NCBI RefSeq assembly: GCF_008119785.1
Contig: NZ_VSFA01000002.1
Location: 248,001 to 312,000 of the forward strand
Direction: 5' to 3'
Source: Micromonospora sp. MP36
GTDB lineage: Bacteria > Actinomycetota > Actinomycetes > Mycobacteriales > Micromonosporaceae
DNA: 64,000 nt
In this document: piece by piece, positions 45,067-53,543 of the stretch
Layout: every line of letters begins with the position of its first letter
Position numbering within the stretch: the first letter of the stretch is position 1
Notes under the pieces: generated by a model
Databases searched by the model: none
The model's input: only the letters and a program-made list of their open reading frames with translations
What the model was told of the DNA's origin: nothing
Translations under genes and position numbers: made by a program

Positions 45067-45345
45067 TCACACCTGGACGGTCGGGGAGTGCTGCTCCGGC
45101 GGGAGGCCGCCGTCGCCGTCGACCACCTCGTCCGGGGTGCCGTCCTCGTCGATGTCGACCATGGTGATGTCCACCTTGCCGTCACCGTCGGTGTCGAACT
45201 GGAACAGGTCGGCCGTCCCGTCGCCGTCGGTGTCCGCCACCCACACGTCCGTCCGCCCGTCCTGGTTGGTGTCCGCGCGGAGCAGGTCCACCCGCTCGTC
45301 GCCGCGGGTCTCCACGGTCTCCGTGCTCTCCGGTGCCTGGCTCAT
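45067..45345 (-). CDS. Small calcium-binding-type repeat protein
   Basis: 92 residues from ATG 45345 after GGAAGG. An acidic N-terminus leads into four tandem ~13-residue units: DTNQDGRTDVWVA, DTDGDGTADLFQF, DTDGDGKVDITMV and DIDEDGTPDEVV, each with the DxDxDG-xx-D calcium-loop pattern. There is no signal peptide, so it is probably cytoplasmic or exported by a non-classical route. Resembles thrombospondin type 3/EF-loop repeats without cysteines. Function unknown; calcium binding is inferred from the spacing. Confidence 0.75.
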   Translation of the reverse strand: MSQAPESTETVETRGDERVDLLRADTNQDGRTDVWVADTDGDGTADLFQFDTDGDGKVDITMVDIDEDGTPDEVVDGDGGLPPEQHSPTVQV

Positions 45346-45508
45346 CTCGGTCCTTCCCTCTCGGCTTCGACGGCCGTCGTACCCGATCCGGCGCGCCCCC
45401 ACGCACGCCGCCCGGGCCGGCCCTGCATAGGGTCGCATCCAGGAACGAGCGGAGTGTGCGGGCCGGCGCGGCGGAGACCCCGCGCGTCGCCCGCGGCGAG
45501 GGGACGTC

Positions 45509-46366
45509 ATGAGTGGTCGTTTTGTGGTCGTCGGGGCCGGCACCATGGGCCTCGGCATCGCGTACGTGGCGGCCGGCGCCGGCTACGCGGTGGAGTTGGT
45601 CGAGGTGGATGCGGCCCGCGGCGCCGGCGCCGTGCAGCGCCTCGGCGAGCTGTGGGAGCGCGGGGTGCAGCGCGGCAAGCTGACCGCCGAGGAGGCGACG
45701 GCGAACCGGGCGCGGGTCACCCTGCGGGCCGGGCTCGGCGAGGTCGCCGAGGGGCCTGACGTGATCGTCGAGGCGGTTCCGGAGCGGCTCGACCTCAAGC
45801 GTTCGGTGCTGCGGGAGGCCGAGGCGCGGCGGCCCGCCCTGCTCGGCAGCAACACGTCCAGCATCCCGATCGCCGACCTGGTCGAGGGGCTGGACCGGCC
45901 GGCCGACTTCCTCGGGTTGCACTTCTTCAACCCGGTCTGGGCCATGGCGCTGCTCGAGATCGTGGTGGGCCCGGCCACCGCGCCGGGGACCACCGAGGCG
46001 GCCGTCGCGCTCGCCGGCCGGCTGGGCAAGGACCCCGTCGTCGTACGCGACATGCCCGGCTTCGCCACCTCCCGGCTCGGCGTCACCCTCGGGCTGGAGG
46101 CGATCCGGATGGTGGCCGACGGGGTGGCCAGCCCCGCCGACATCGACAAGGCGATGGTGCTCGGCTACCGGCACCCGGTCGGCCCGCTGGAGCTGACCGA
46201 CCTGGTCGGGCTGGACGTCCGCCTCGACATCGCCCGCACCCTCCAGGCCGCGTACGGGGACCGTTTCGCGCCGCCGCCGCTGCTGGTGGAGATGGTGGCC
46301 GCCGGGAAGCTGGGCAAGAAGTCCGGCCAGGGCTTCTACACGTGGGAAGGCGGGGTGAAGCGGTGA
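45509..46366 (+). CDS. 3-hydroxyacyl-CoA dehydrogenase
   Basis: 285 residues. VVVGAGTMGLGIAYVAAGAGYAVELVEVD (NAD loop), LLGSNTSSIPIADL, DFLGLHFFNPVWAM with the catalytic His region and VVRDMPGFATSRLGVTLGLEA are typical of the monofunctional 3-hydroxybutyryl-CoA dehydrogenase family. It oxidises 3-hydroxyacyl-CoA in beta-oxidation or butyrate-type pathways. Its stop codon lies in dispersed repeat copy 2, and an enoyl-CoA hydratase follows on the same strand. Confidence 0.92.
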   Translation: MSGRFVVVGAGTMGLGIAYVAAGAGYAVELVEVDAARGAGAVQRLGELWERGVQRGKLTAEEATANRARVTLRAGLGEVAEGPDVIVEAVPERLDLKRSVLREAEARRPALLGSNTSSIPIADLVEGLDRPADFLGLHFFNPVWAMALLEIVVGPATAPGTTEAAVALAGRLGKDPVVVRDMPGFATSRLGVTLGLEAIRMVADGVASPADIDKAMVLGYRHPVGPLELTDLVGLDVRLDIARTLQAAYGDRFAPPPLLVEMVAAGKLGKKSGQGFYTWEGGVKR

Positions 46367-46404
46367 GCGCGAGGAGTGAGCTTGCGAGCCCCGCAGTCGC
46401 GAAC
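46363..46404 (+). repeat. Dispersed start-proximal repeat, copy 2
   Basis: 42-bp copy, GTGAGCGCGAGGAGTGAGC followed by TTGCGAGCCCCGCAGTCGCG, very close to the 44167 copy but lacking five bases. Spans the dehydrogenase stop and ends 14 bp before the hydratase GTG. Confidence 0.75.
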
Positions 46405-46418
46405 GAAAGGCTGGCAGA

Positions 46419-47162
46419 GTGAGCGGCCTGCGGATCGAGGAGCTGCCGGACCGGCTGGTGGTGACGCTGGACCGGCCGGAGAAGCGCAACGCCATCGACG
46501 CCGACCTGATCGCCGAGCTGCACGCGGTCTGCGCCGAGCTGGAGGCGCGGCCCCGGCTGCTGCTGCTCACCGGCGGAACGGAGGGCATCTTCGCCGGCGG
46601 GGCGGACATCGGCCAGCTCCGCGAACGCGGCCGGCTGGACGCCCTGGCCGCCATCAACCAGGCCGCCTTCGCCCGGATCCGGGCGCTCCCGATGCCGACC
46701 GTGGCCGCCGTGGACGGCCCGGCGCTAGGTGGGGGCGCCGAGCTGGCGTACGCCTGCGACCTGCGGGTGTGCACGGCGCGCGCGGTGTTCGGCCAGCCCG
46801 AGGTGCGATTGGGGATCCTCGCGGGCGCCGGCGCGACCTACCGGCTGCCGGCGCTGATCGGGGAGGCCCGGGCCAAGGAACTGCTCTTCACCGGCCGCCG
46901 GGTGGACGCCGACGAGGCCCTACGGATCGGGCTGGTCAACCGGGTGGTGGCCGAGCCGGCGGAGCTGCTACCCGCCGCGCACGGCCTGCTGGACGAGATG
47001 GCGAAGGGTTCGGCGCTGGCGCTCCGGCTGACCAAGCTGGCCGTGGACGCCCCGGCCGCCGCCCACCCGCAGCTCGACCTGCTCAGCCAGGCGGTGCTCT
47101 TCGAGGACGAGGAGAAGCACCGCCGGATGACCGAGTTCCTGGAGCGGCGCCGGCCCCGCTGA
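46419..47162 (+). CDS. Enoyl-CoA hydratase/isomerase
   Basis: 247 residues from GTG 46419. Crotonase fold: VTLDRPEKRNAIDADLIAEL, IFAGGADIGQLRERG (oxyanion-hole strand), VDGPALGGGAELAYACDLRVCTARAVFGQPEVRLGILAGAGATYRLP with the catalytic Glu region. It hydrates trans-2-enoyl-CoA. Follows the hydroxyacyl-CoA dehydrogenase gene and likely works with it. Confidence 0.92.
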   Translation: MSGLRIEELPDRLVVTLDRPEKRNAIDADLIAELHAVCAELEARPRLLLLTGGTEGIFAGGADIGQLRERGRLDALAAINQAAFARIRALPMPTVAAVDGPALGGGAELAYACDLRVCTARAVFGQPEVRLGILAGAGATYRLPALIGEARAKELLFTGRRVDADEALRIGLVNRVVAEPAELLPAAHGLLDEMAKGSALALRLTKLAVDAPAAAHPQLDLLSQAVLFEDEEKHRRMTEFLERRRPR

Positions 47163-47175
47163 CCGGGCCCGAGAC

Positions 47176-47218
47176 GCGACGAGGGCCGCACCGGTACGCC
47201 CGGTGCGGCCCTCGTCGC
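47176..47218. terminator. Strong bidirectional terminator
   Basis: 19-bp perfect stem GCGACGAGGGCCGCACCGG / CCGGTGCGGCCCTCGTCGC with a 5-base loop, between convergent hydratase (ends 47162) and binding-protein (ends 47223) genes. Confidence 0.9.
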
Positions 47219-47222
47219 GCGC

Positions 47223-48563
47223 TCAGTGCTGGAGCTGCACCCCGGCGTCGTCCAGCGCGGTGATCACCTTCAGCGACTCGCCGAAGCCGATGATCAGCAC
47301 GGCGTCCGCCCCGTCGTCCTTGACCTGCTTGGCCACGGCGGAGAAGTCCACGGGCGGCGCCTGCGCGTCGGCCGGCAGCTCGTACGAGAGCAGCTTCACC
47401 CGGTCGCCGCCCAGGCCGGCCCGCTCCAGCTCGGCGCGGACGTTCTCCTGGAGGCCCTCACCGTAGGAGTCCTTGCGGGCCACGATGGCGACCTTGTGCG
47501 GGCCGTCCCGCATGATCACGTCGGCCAGGGCCCGGCCCTGGAGGATGTCCGACGGGGCGGTGCGGAAGTAGAGGCCCTTGTCGTCGATCGTGGTCAGCCC
47601 GGCATCAGTGTTCGACGGGGAGAAGAGCACCCGGCCGGCGGCCACCACGTCGGGCAGCACGGCCCGGGAGATGCCGGACGCGGCCGCACCGATGATGACG
47701 TGGACGCCCTTCTGCACGTGCGAGGCCACGGTCGCCTTGGCGATCGCCGGGTTGGTGCCGTCGTCGCCGTCGATCCAGGTCACCGGCTTGCCGAGCACAC
47801 CGCCGGCGGCGTTGACGTCCTGCAGCGCGAGCGCCACGCCCGCCGCGATCGGCGGGTACGCCAGAGCCAGGTCACCGGTCTTCGGCAGCAGGCCGCCGAG
47901 GACCAGCGGCCCGCCCGACTTGCCGTCGCGCTGCTTCCGACCCGGCGGCGGGGTCTTGGTGCTCGCCCCCGATTCGTCGCCGGCGCCGACGAACTCGGTC
48001 TTGCCGTCGTTGATCCGCTCGTGATCGAAGTGCAGGGTGGCGTAGCTGGCGGTGGCCGGCTCGCCGGCGTCGGTGAACCCGGCCCGGGTCAGCGTCACCC
48101 CGCGGTACTCGATGTCCTGGCCCGTGCGGGCGAGCCGCAGGCAGGTCGCCGCGTCCTCGCAGCGCTGGCCGCCGTTGGTCACCCCGACGATCTGCTTGGC
48201 GATCTCGGTCGGCTGGGTGGTGCCGGCGAGTTGGGCGGCCAGGGAGCTGATCACCACCGCGTCGTACGACTCGGCGGAGTAGAGGTAGTCGGTCAGCTTC
48301 GGGTCTACGGTGCGTAGCCGTTCCTTGAAGCTTTCCGGCAGTTGCACGAGCGGGATCGTGCCCTTCATGCCGTTCAGAAGGTCCGCGCGGCCCTTCAGTT
48401 CGGCCGCGTACGAGTTCTGCATGTTGCCGTCGGTGCCGTAGAGGCGCACCTGGGTGTTGGTGGTCGCCTCCTCGGGCTGGTCGCTCCCGCAGGCGCTGGT
48501 GGCGAGCAGGAGCGCCGCGCAGGCCATCGAGATGGCCGCGCGCGACGCGCGTGATACGGGCAT
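47223..48563 (-). CDS. Circularly permuted branched-chain-type solute-binding lipoprotein
   Basis: 446 residues. Signal peptide with lipobox ATSAC (Cys25). The receptor fold is in the wrong order: residues 40-190 (LYGTDGN...YLYSAESYDAVVISSLAAQLAG...VTNGGQRC...GQDIEYRGVTL...FDHERI) match what is normally the C-terminal third of Leu/Ile/Val-binding proteins, and residues 219-446 (PLVLGGLLPKTGDLALAYPPIAAGVALALQDVNAAGGVLGKPVTWIDGDDGT...DAGVQLQH) match the normal N-terminal part. The join is a Pro/Gly/Lys linker (195-218). No permease genes are near; an orphan sensor or transporter component. Confidence 0.85.
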   Translation of the reverse strand: MPVSRASRAAISMACAALLLATSACGSDQPEEATTNTQVRLYGTDGNMQNSYAAELKGRADLLNGMKGTIPLVQLPESFKERLRTVDPKLTDYLYSAESYDAVVISSLAAQLAGTTQPTEIAKQIVGVTNGGQRCEDAATCLRLARTGQDIEYRGVTLTRAGFTDAGEPATASYATLHFDHERINDGKTEFVGAGDESGASTKTPPPGRKQRDGKSGGPLVLGGLLPKTGDLALAYPPIAAGVALALQDVNAAGGVLGKPVTWIDGDDGTNPAIAKATVASHVQKGVHVIIGAAASGISRAVLPDVVAAGRVLFSPSNTDAGLTTIDDKGLYFRTAPSDILQGRALADVIMRDGPHKVAIVARKDSYGEGLQENVRAELERAGLGGDRVKLLSYELPADAQAPPVDFSAVAKQVKDDGADAVLIIGFGESLKVITALDDAGVQLQH

Positions 48564-48729
48564 TGTCGTCCTTCCTCCGGCGAAGGTCCGCTGCGCACAT
48601 TAGCGTGCCGGCGCGGCCCTTGGGACCGTGGAGGCGGCTCCGTCGGCAGCCCGACTGCCGATATCACGCACCGTGATGGCCGGGCCGATCCCGGGTCACC
48701 GCTTGACCCTCGGTCCTACTGTTCGGCAG

Positions 48730-49119
48730 GTGACCGACGAAGCACAGCAGACGCTGGACGATGCGACCGCCGTGCTCCGCTCGGCGCTGGCCGGTGACGG
48801 CGACGCGGTGGTGGGCACCTTCGACGCCGTGGTGGACCGCTCCGGGCTGGCCGGGGCGTACGGGGTGGCGTGGTGCCTGGCGGCCACGATGGTCGGTGAC
48901 GACGCCCCGGCGGGCGGCTGCGCGCTCGACTTCCCCGGGATCGACCAGGCCGACTACGACACCCGGTGGGTGGCCCGGTTCGTCAGCGCGTACGCCAACC
49001 ACGACGCCGACACCGGCGAGGCGCTCTTCGGCGCCGCGGTCGCCGACGGGCTGCTGCCGGACTGCCTGCTCACCCTCGCCGGGTCGACGATCGCCACGCT
49101 GCGCAGCCGGGCGGCCTGA
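48730..49119 (+). CDS. Small conserved acidic protein
   Basis: 129 residues from GTG 48730. Helical, without signal or membrane segments (TDEAQQTLDDATAVLRSALAGDGDAVVGTFDAVVDRSG). I do not recognise a domain. It lies upstream of a DUF2786 gene on the same strand, separated by 89 bp, so they may be co-transcribed. Start chosen at the GTG after GGCAG; the open frame extends upstream without a conserved sequence. Confidence 0.65.
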   Translation: MTDEAQQTLDDATAVLRSALAGDGDAVVGTFDAVVDRSGLAGAYGVAWCLAATMVGDDAPAGGCALDFPGIDQADYDTRWVARFVSAYANHDADTGEALFGAAVADGLLPDCLLTLAGSTIATLRSRAA

Positions 49120-49208
49120 CCGGATCCGCCGGGCCGCCGCCCGGGCTGGGCCGGCGCGCCGTGACCGCCGCCGCCCGACCGGGTCCGCCCCTGTGATAGC
49201 TCTGGGGC

Positions 49209-49916
49209 ATGTCCGAGGCGATGCTGAGCAAGGTCCGCAAGCTGCTCGCCCAGGCCGAGGACCCGGCCTGTACGCCCGCCGAGGCGGCGGCGTTCATGGC
49301 CAAGGCGACCGAGCTGATCGCTCGCTACGGCGTCGACCGGGCGCTGCTCGCCGCCCGTGAACCGGCCACCGACCCGGTCGGCGACCGGGTGGTCGAGGTC
49401 GTCGCCCCGTACGCCCGGGACAAGGCCGGCCTGCTCGCGGCGGTCGCCGACCCACTCCGCTGCCGCTGCGTACGACGCCGGCAGGGCAGCGGCTTCGCGA
49501 TGCACCTGTTCGGCTTCGCCAGTGATCTGGAACGGGTCGAGCTGCTCTTCACCTCGCTGCTGGTGCAGGCCGCACACGGGTTGGCCGGTGTTGCCGTACC
49601 GGCCGGGGAGCATCCGGCCGCGTTCCGGCGTACCTGGCTGGCCGGCTTCGCCCACGTGGTGGCGGATCGGCTGCGCGCGGCCGAGGCCGGCGCGGTGGCC
49701 GACTCCGGCACGCCCACGACGGCGCTGGTGCTGGCCGACCGCTCCGACCGGGTCCAGCGCCGGCTCGCCGAGGTCTACCCGCGACTGCGTACGGCGCCGC
49801 CCCGCCGGCTCGCCGGCACCGGGTTCGGTCCGGGTGCGGCGGCGGGTCGCCGGGCCGACCTGGGCGGCACCGGCGTGACCGGCCGGGGCGCCGTGGCCCG
49901 GGGCATCGGGCGGTGA
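49209..49916 (+). CDS. DUF2786 domain protein
   Basis: 235 residues. The N-terminal AMLSKVRKLLAQAEDPACTPAEAAAFMAKATELIARYGVDRALL is the DUF2786 domain, a helical region also seen in phage and tool-like DNA-associated proteins. The rest (ELLFTSLLVQAAHGLAG...FRRTWLAGFAHVVADRL) is a conserved helical second domain. A Gly/Arg-rich end (RRADLGGTGVTGRGAVARGIGR) is disordered. Function unknown. Confidence 0.8.
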   Translation: MSEAMLSKVRKLLAQAEDPACTPAEAAAFMAKATELIARYGVDRALLAAREPATDPVGDRVVEVVAPYARDKAGLLAAVADPLRCRCVRRRQGSGFAMHLFGFASDLERVELLFTSLLVQAAHGLAGVAVPAGEHPAAFRRTWLAGFAHVVADRLRAAEAGAVADSGTPTTALVLADRSDRVQRRLAEVYPRLRTAPPRRLAGTGFGPGAAAGRRADLGGTGVTGRGAVARGIGR

Positions 49917-49977
49917 GTCCGGTCCCCCGAGTCCGCGGTGACTCTGGTCCGCTGGCGCGAGGCGGCACGGGCGGCGG

Positions 49978-50481
49978 TCAGGCCGTGGTGCGGGCGACCG
50001 TGGCCAGGTAGCGGCAGAGCAGCTCGTGCCAGCCGGCGGTGAGCGCCTCGCGGTAACCCTCGGCGGCCGGGCCGTGCCGGTCGAAGTAGCGGTGCTCGAC
50101 GTCGACCTGGGTCCGCTCCGGGCCCGCCGGCTGGAAGAGCACCTCGACCTCGCTGGCCCGCGCCGGGTCCGGCACCGCCACCCGGTCCGGTCCGATCTGC
50201 CAGGTGAAGACGAGCCGCCGGGGCGGGTCCCAGGTCAGCACCCGGCCCCAGTCGCTGCGGAAGCCGTACGGGCCGATCTCGTATAGCATGCCGCCGGCCC
50301 GGGGCTCCATCCCCAGGTCGGCCAGGGCCTCCGGCCCGGACCAGGTGTATTCGCGTACCCACCAGTCGGCCAGCGACCCGGTGAAGACCGCGAAGGCCAG
50401 CTCGGCGGACGCTGGGGCGAGGAGGCGGCTGCGGAGACTGAACCGGTCGAATTCCTGACGAACCTCATCCGGATCGGCCAT
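49978..50481 (-). CDS. SRPBCC (AHSA1-like) domain protein
   Basis: 167 residues. A START-like fold: SAELAFAVFTGSLADWWVREYTWSG, GGMLYEIGPYGFRSDWGRVLTWDPPRRLVFTWQI and the C-terminal helix EGYREALTAGWHELLCRYLATVAR. Such proteins bind hydrophobic ligands or Hsp90. Start ATG 50481; ATG 50493 is also possible. Ligand unknown. Confidence 0.85.
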   Translation of the reverse strand: MADPDEVRQEFDRFSLRSRLLAPASAELAFAVFTGSLADWWVREYTWSGPEALADLGMEPRAGGMLYEIGPYGFRSDWGRVLTWDPPRRLVFTWQIGPDRVAVPDPARASEVEVLFQPAGPERTQVDVEHRYFDRHGPAAEGYREALTAGWHELLCRYLATVARTTA

Positions 50482-50723
50482 CTCCTGTCCCATAGGCCCG
50501 GACCATACCGGCTGATGCCCGGGTGTGCAGCTTCGCGAGCGCCCGCTTCCCGACACCGGGAGAGGGGTTTCCTGACAGTGCTGAAAGCGGGGATCGCTGG
50601 TCGATGGGACGTGGCCAGGGCGGAGGCGGGACAGCGGGGGCAGGACGGGTGCCCGGCCGGAAACCGGGTATCCGCGGCTGATCCGGCCCGACGGACCGGG
50701 CCAGCGGGGAGCGGGGAGCATGA

Positions 50724-51551
50724 GCGAGAGCGGAGCGACCCGAGCGGGAGCCGGACCCGAGCGAGCGGCGCAACCATCGGGCTGAATCGTCGGAGCAGGA
50801 CGTCCTGCTCGACATCCCGGAGGTCGCGGTCGACCAGCTCCGGCTGGCGGCGGACGGGCTCGACGCGGACCTGTCGCTGCGCGCCCGGCTGGCGAACCTG
50901 CTGGAACTCGACGCCGGGGTCCGCGTACGCCTGACCGGGGTGGAGCTGGATGTCACCGGCGTGAGCGCGGAGGCGCTGCTCAAGGTACGCCTGGAGCGGC
51001 TGGTGCGGATCCTGGACCGGGCGCTGGCCACCATCGACGGGAACCCGCAGCTAATCGACGCGCTGGCCCGGACGGTGGGCGCCGGCATGGCGGACGTGAA
51101 CCGGGCGGCCGGGCAGCTCACCGGCCGCGAGGGCGCGCCCGGGGTCGACGAGGGCGGGCAGCGGACCGGAACGGTCGGCGTGGAGGCCCGCCGGACATCA
51201 CGCGAGCGGGTCGCCAAGCCCGCGCCCCCGCCGCCCGCTGCCGGGACCCGGCACCCCGAGCCGCCGATCGGCCCCGGCGGCCAGCAACCCCCGGGACCGT
51301 CGGCCGAGGCCGTGTGGCCGGAGGCGGCCGGTGCCCCGCCGTCCGGGGAGCGGGGCGACCAGCCGTCCCGGGCGGCGGGACCGGAGCAGCAGGGATCCGG
51401 CGGCGGACCGGGCGGACGGCCGGCGGGGCCGTTCGGGGCGGCCCACCTCGCGGGCCAGGCCGGGGAGACGCTGCGCCAGGCCGGCCGGAGCGTCTGGGAG
51501 GCGATCCAGGGTGGCATGGGTCAGCACGGCCCGCAGCCACCGGAGCGGTAG
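50724..51551 (+). CDS. Conserved actinobacterial protein, N-terminus probably frameshifted
   Basis: Open frame from about 50724 to TAG 51551. The core QDVLLDIPEVAVDQLRLAADGLDADLSLRARLANLLELDAGVRVRLTGVELDVTGVSAEALLKVRL plus LERLVRILDRALATIDGNP is a family I remember in actinobacteria, but in this frame there is no ATG, GTG or TTG before the core; the first is GTG 50940, in mid-domain. A good start ATG 50720 (MSESGATRAGAGPERAAQPSG) runs in another frame and stops at 50783-50785. One base lost or gained near 50780 would join them. C-terminal half is Pro/Gly-rich and disordered. Real frameshift or sequence error; cannot tell. Confidence 0.6.
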   Translation, partial: ARAERPEREPDPSERRNHRAESSEQDVLLDIPEVAVDQLRLAADGLDADLSLRARLANLLELDAGVRVRLTGVELDVTGVSAEALLKVRLERLVRILDRALATIDGNPQLIDALARTVGAGMADVNRAAGQLTGREGAPGVDEGGQRTGTVGVEARRTSRERVAKPAPPPPAAGTRHPEPPIGPGGQQPPGPSAEAVWPEAAGAPPSGERGDQPSRAAGPEQQGSGGGPGGRPAGPFGAAHLAGQAGETLRQAGRSVWEAIQGGMGQHGPQPPER

Positions 51552-51832
51552 CCGACGGTCCAGCCGGCCCGAACCCCACGCCCCGCCCCGCGCGGCCGCC
51601 GGTATCAGTGAGGTGACCCGGTGACGAGTCCCGGAGATGGCCGGGGCCAGGTGGAGACGGCTTCACCCGTTCTCGACGTTCCAGAGGCGCCACGACGGCC
51701 GGAGGCCATCACGGGTGGACGGAGTTGCCGAACGGCCCGTACGGGGCCGCTGAGGCCCCCGGAATGGGAGGGGCGGAAGTGGTGGGAGGTGAGGGAGCGA
51801 GTTGGAGGGAGCTGCGGAAGCGGGGGTTCAGG

Positions 51833-52075
51833 TCACGCTGTGCGCTGACGCACGCCGCGGGCGACTCGGACAGCGAGCCAGATGCCGCCGGCCAGGAGAC
51901 TCAGACCGAACAAGGCGATGCCAACCTCATAGATCCGATCAGCATCGCCGAGAGGCGGCCCATCCGGCGACAGACCATCCCAGGCGTTCCAAGAGCTGTA
52001 GACAAACAGCACACCGAAGACTGTCGACGCGAGCGCCACAAGCAGAGCCGCGGCCCGCCCGATCCACATCAACAT
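51833..52075 (-). CDS. Small two-helix membrane protein
   Basis: About 80 residues from ATG 52075. Two hydrophobic helices, ALLVALASTVFGVLFVY and IYEVGIALFGLSLLAGGIWLAV, joined by a short Asp/Pro loop, with a basic end (VARGVRQRTA). No known family recognised. Upstream frames listed beyond 52075 have no coding sign. The 281-bp gap before it (51552-51832) shows no gene. Confidence 0.6.
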   Translation of the reverse strand: MLMWIGRAAALLVALASTVFGVLFVYSSWNAWDGLSPDGPPLGDADRIYEVGIALFGLSLLAGGIWLAVRVARGVRQRTA

Positions 52076-52194
52076 CGCCGCAGTATCCCAGCAAAAGCTG
52101 CCTCCGTGGGGGCCAGACGGCAGGCCCAGACGCCAAACGGTCCCCACCGACGTTTCCGCAGGTGAGGACCGTTGTAGCCCGGCGAAAGGCTATG

Positions 52195-52268
52195 TGGCCA
52201 GGGGCGGGGTCGAACCGCCGACCTTCCGATTTTCAGTCGGACGCTCGTACCAACTGAGCTACCTGGCC
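52195..52268 (-). tRNA. tRNA-Phe (GAA)
   Basis: 74-nt cloverleaf on the minus strand: acceptor GGCCAGG / CCTGGCC, D arm AGCTCAGTTGG, anticodon loop CTGAAAA with GAA, and T arm GGTTCGACCCC. No encoded CCA. Third of a tRNA-Glu, -Asp, -Phe row. Confidence 0.95.
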
Positions 52269-52342
52269 GTGCTGCTCGGCTCATGCTACCGCACGGCCGA
52301 TACGCAGAACGCCGCGCATGAGGGGCGCGGCGTCAGCGCTTG

Positions 52343-52416
52343 CGGTCCTGACGGGACTTGAACCCGCGACCTCCGCCTTGACAGGGCGGCGAGCACTCCG
52401 ACTGCTCCACAGGACC
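52343..52416 (-). tRNA. tRNA-Asp (GTC)
   Basis: 74-nt cloverleaf: acceptor GGTCCTG / CAGGACC, anticodon GTC in CCTGTCAAGG, T arm GGTTCAAGTCC. Middle of the three-tRNA row. Confidence 0.95.
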
Positions 52417-52449
52417 TGGCTGGTGTTGCATCCGGCCTGAGCCGGACCG

Positions 52450-52522
52450 TGCCCCCAACGGGATTCGAACCCGTGCTACCGCCTTGAAAGGGCGGCGTCC
52501 TGGGCCGCTAGACGATGAGGGC
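52450..52522 (-). tRNA. tRNA-Glu (TTC)
   Basis: 73-nt cloverleaf: acceptor GCCCTCA / TGGGGGC, anticodon TTC in CCTTTCAAGG, T arm GGTTCGAATCC. First of the three tRNAs in the direction of transcription. Confidence 0.95.
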
Positions 52523-52665
52523 GGCCCCGCCATCATTGCACACTCGCAACTTCAAGCGGACTTGCTCCCATCCGGCCCCGCCGGAGGCATGAGAAGCATA
52601 TGCCATGCCCCGTCGGTCGACCAAACCGGTATGCCCCCCGGCACAACGGCGGATGAAAGCGCAGG

Positions 52666-53466
52666 TCAGCGAGGTGGGGAAATTCCGTACCGGCGCTTGA
52701 GGTCGGGAATCAGGTGCCGGCAGGCCACCATGGTCTGGCGCCGGTCGCCGCCTCCGTCGTGCATCAGCACGATCGAGCCGGGGCGCGCCGCCGCCTCCAC
52801 CCGCTTGGTGATCGTCTTCGCGGGTGGGTGGTCCCAGTCCTGCGGGTCGACGGTCCAGTGCAGGGCGTGCATGCCGAGCTGGCGCGCGACGGTCACCTCC
52901 TCCGCCGTCCACCGGCCACCGGGCTGGCGGAACCACTTGATTTCGGCGTCCGGTACGGCGGCCCGGATGGCCTGGTTGGTGCGTGCCAGATCCGCCCGGA
53001 TCTGCGCGACGGTCCGCCGGCCGAGGTTCAGGTCGTGCCGCCAGCTGTGGTTGCAGAGCTGGTGGCCCTCCCGGGCGATCCGTGCCACCAGCTCCGGGTA
53101 ACGCCGGGCCTGTGTGCCGATCAGGCAGAAGGTCGCCGTGACGTGGGCCGCCCGCAACTGGTCCAGGATCTGTGGCGTCCACCGGGGGTCCGGCCCGTCG
53201 TCGAAGGTCAGCGCGACCGCCCGGGTGCCGCTCCTGCGCTGCAGCCCGGCGGGCAGGGTCTTGGGCAGCGGACGCAGCTTCGGCTTCGGCGGGGCGGTCC
53301 GGGTGGGCCGCGGCGTGGGGGTCGGCTTCGGCGGCTCCGGCGGCGCCGGGGTGGCCGACGCCGTCGGCGGGCCGCCGGCCTGGGCGGGGGGCTTGTCGGC
53401 ACTGCCACAGCCGGCCGCCAGCAGGACCATGCTGAGGGCGAGCACCAGTGCGGCGCGTGGACGCAT
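52666..53466 (-). CDS. Polysaccharide deacetylase lipoprotein
   Basis: 266 residues from ATG 53466 after GGGAG. Lipobox LLAAGC, then a Pro/Thr/Lys linker (about 25-75). Catalytic NodB domain: VALTFDDGPDPRWT (Asp-Asp), CNHSWRHDLNL (metal-binding His pair), KWFRQPGGRWT and SIVLMHDGGG with the catalytic His. It deacetylates a peptidoglycan or other cell-wall glycan outside the membrane. The larger frame beyond 53466 is a shadow of the litR gene. Confidence 0.92.
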   Translation of the reverse strand: MRPRAALVLALSMVLLAAGCGSADKPPAQAGGPPTASATPAPPEPPKPTPTPRPTRTAPPKPKLRPLPKTLPAGLQRRSGTRAVALTFDDGPDPRWTPQILDQLRAAHVTATFCLIGTQARRYPELVARIAREGHQLCNHSWRHDLNLGRRTVAQIRADLARTNQAIRAAVPDAEIKWFRQPGGRWTAEEVTVARQLGMHALHWTVDPQDWDHPPAKTITKRVEAAARPGSIVLMHDGGGDRRQTMVACRHLIPDLKRRYGISPPR

Positions 53467-53543
53467 CGTCGCTCCCGAAGAGGGGGTCGGGGTACGCGGA
53501 CCCAACGACGGTAGTGGACGCCGCGCCGATCGGACAGGGGCCG

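Noticed and set aside
52069..52284. Short frames across tRNA-Phe
   Set aside because: They cross a tRNA gene and have no coding signal.
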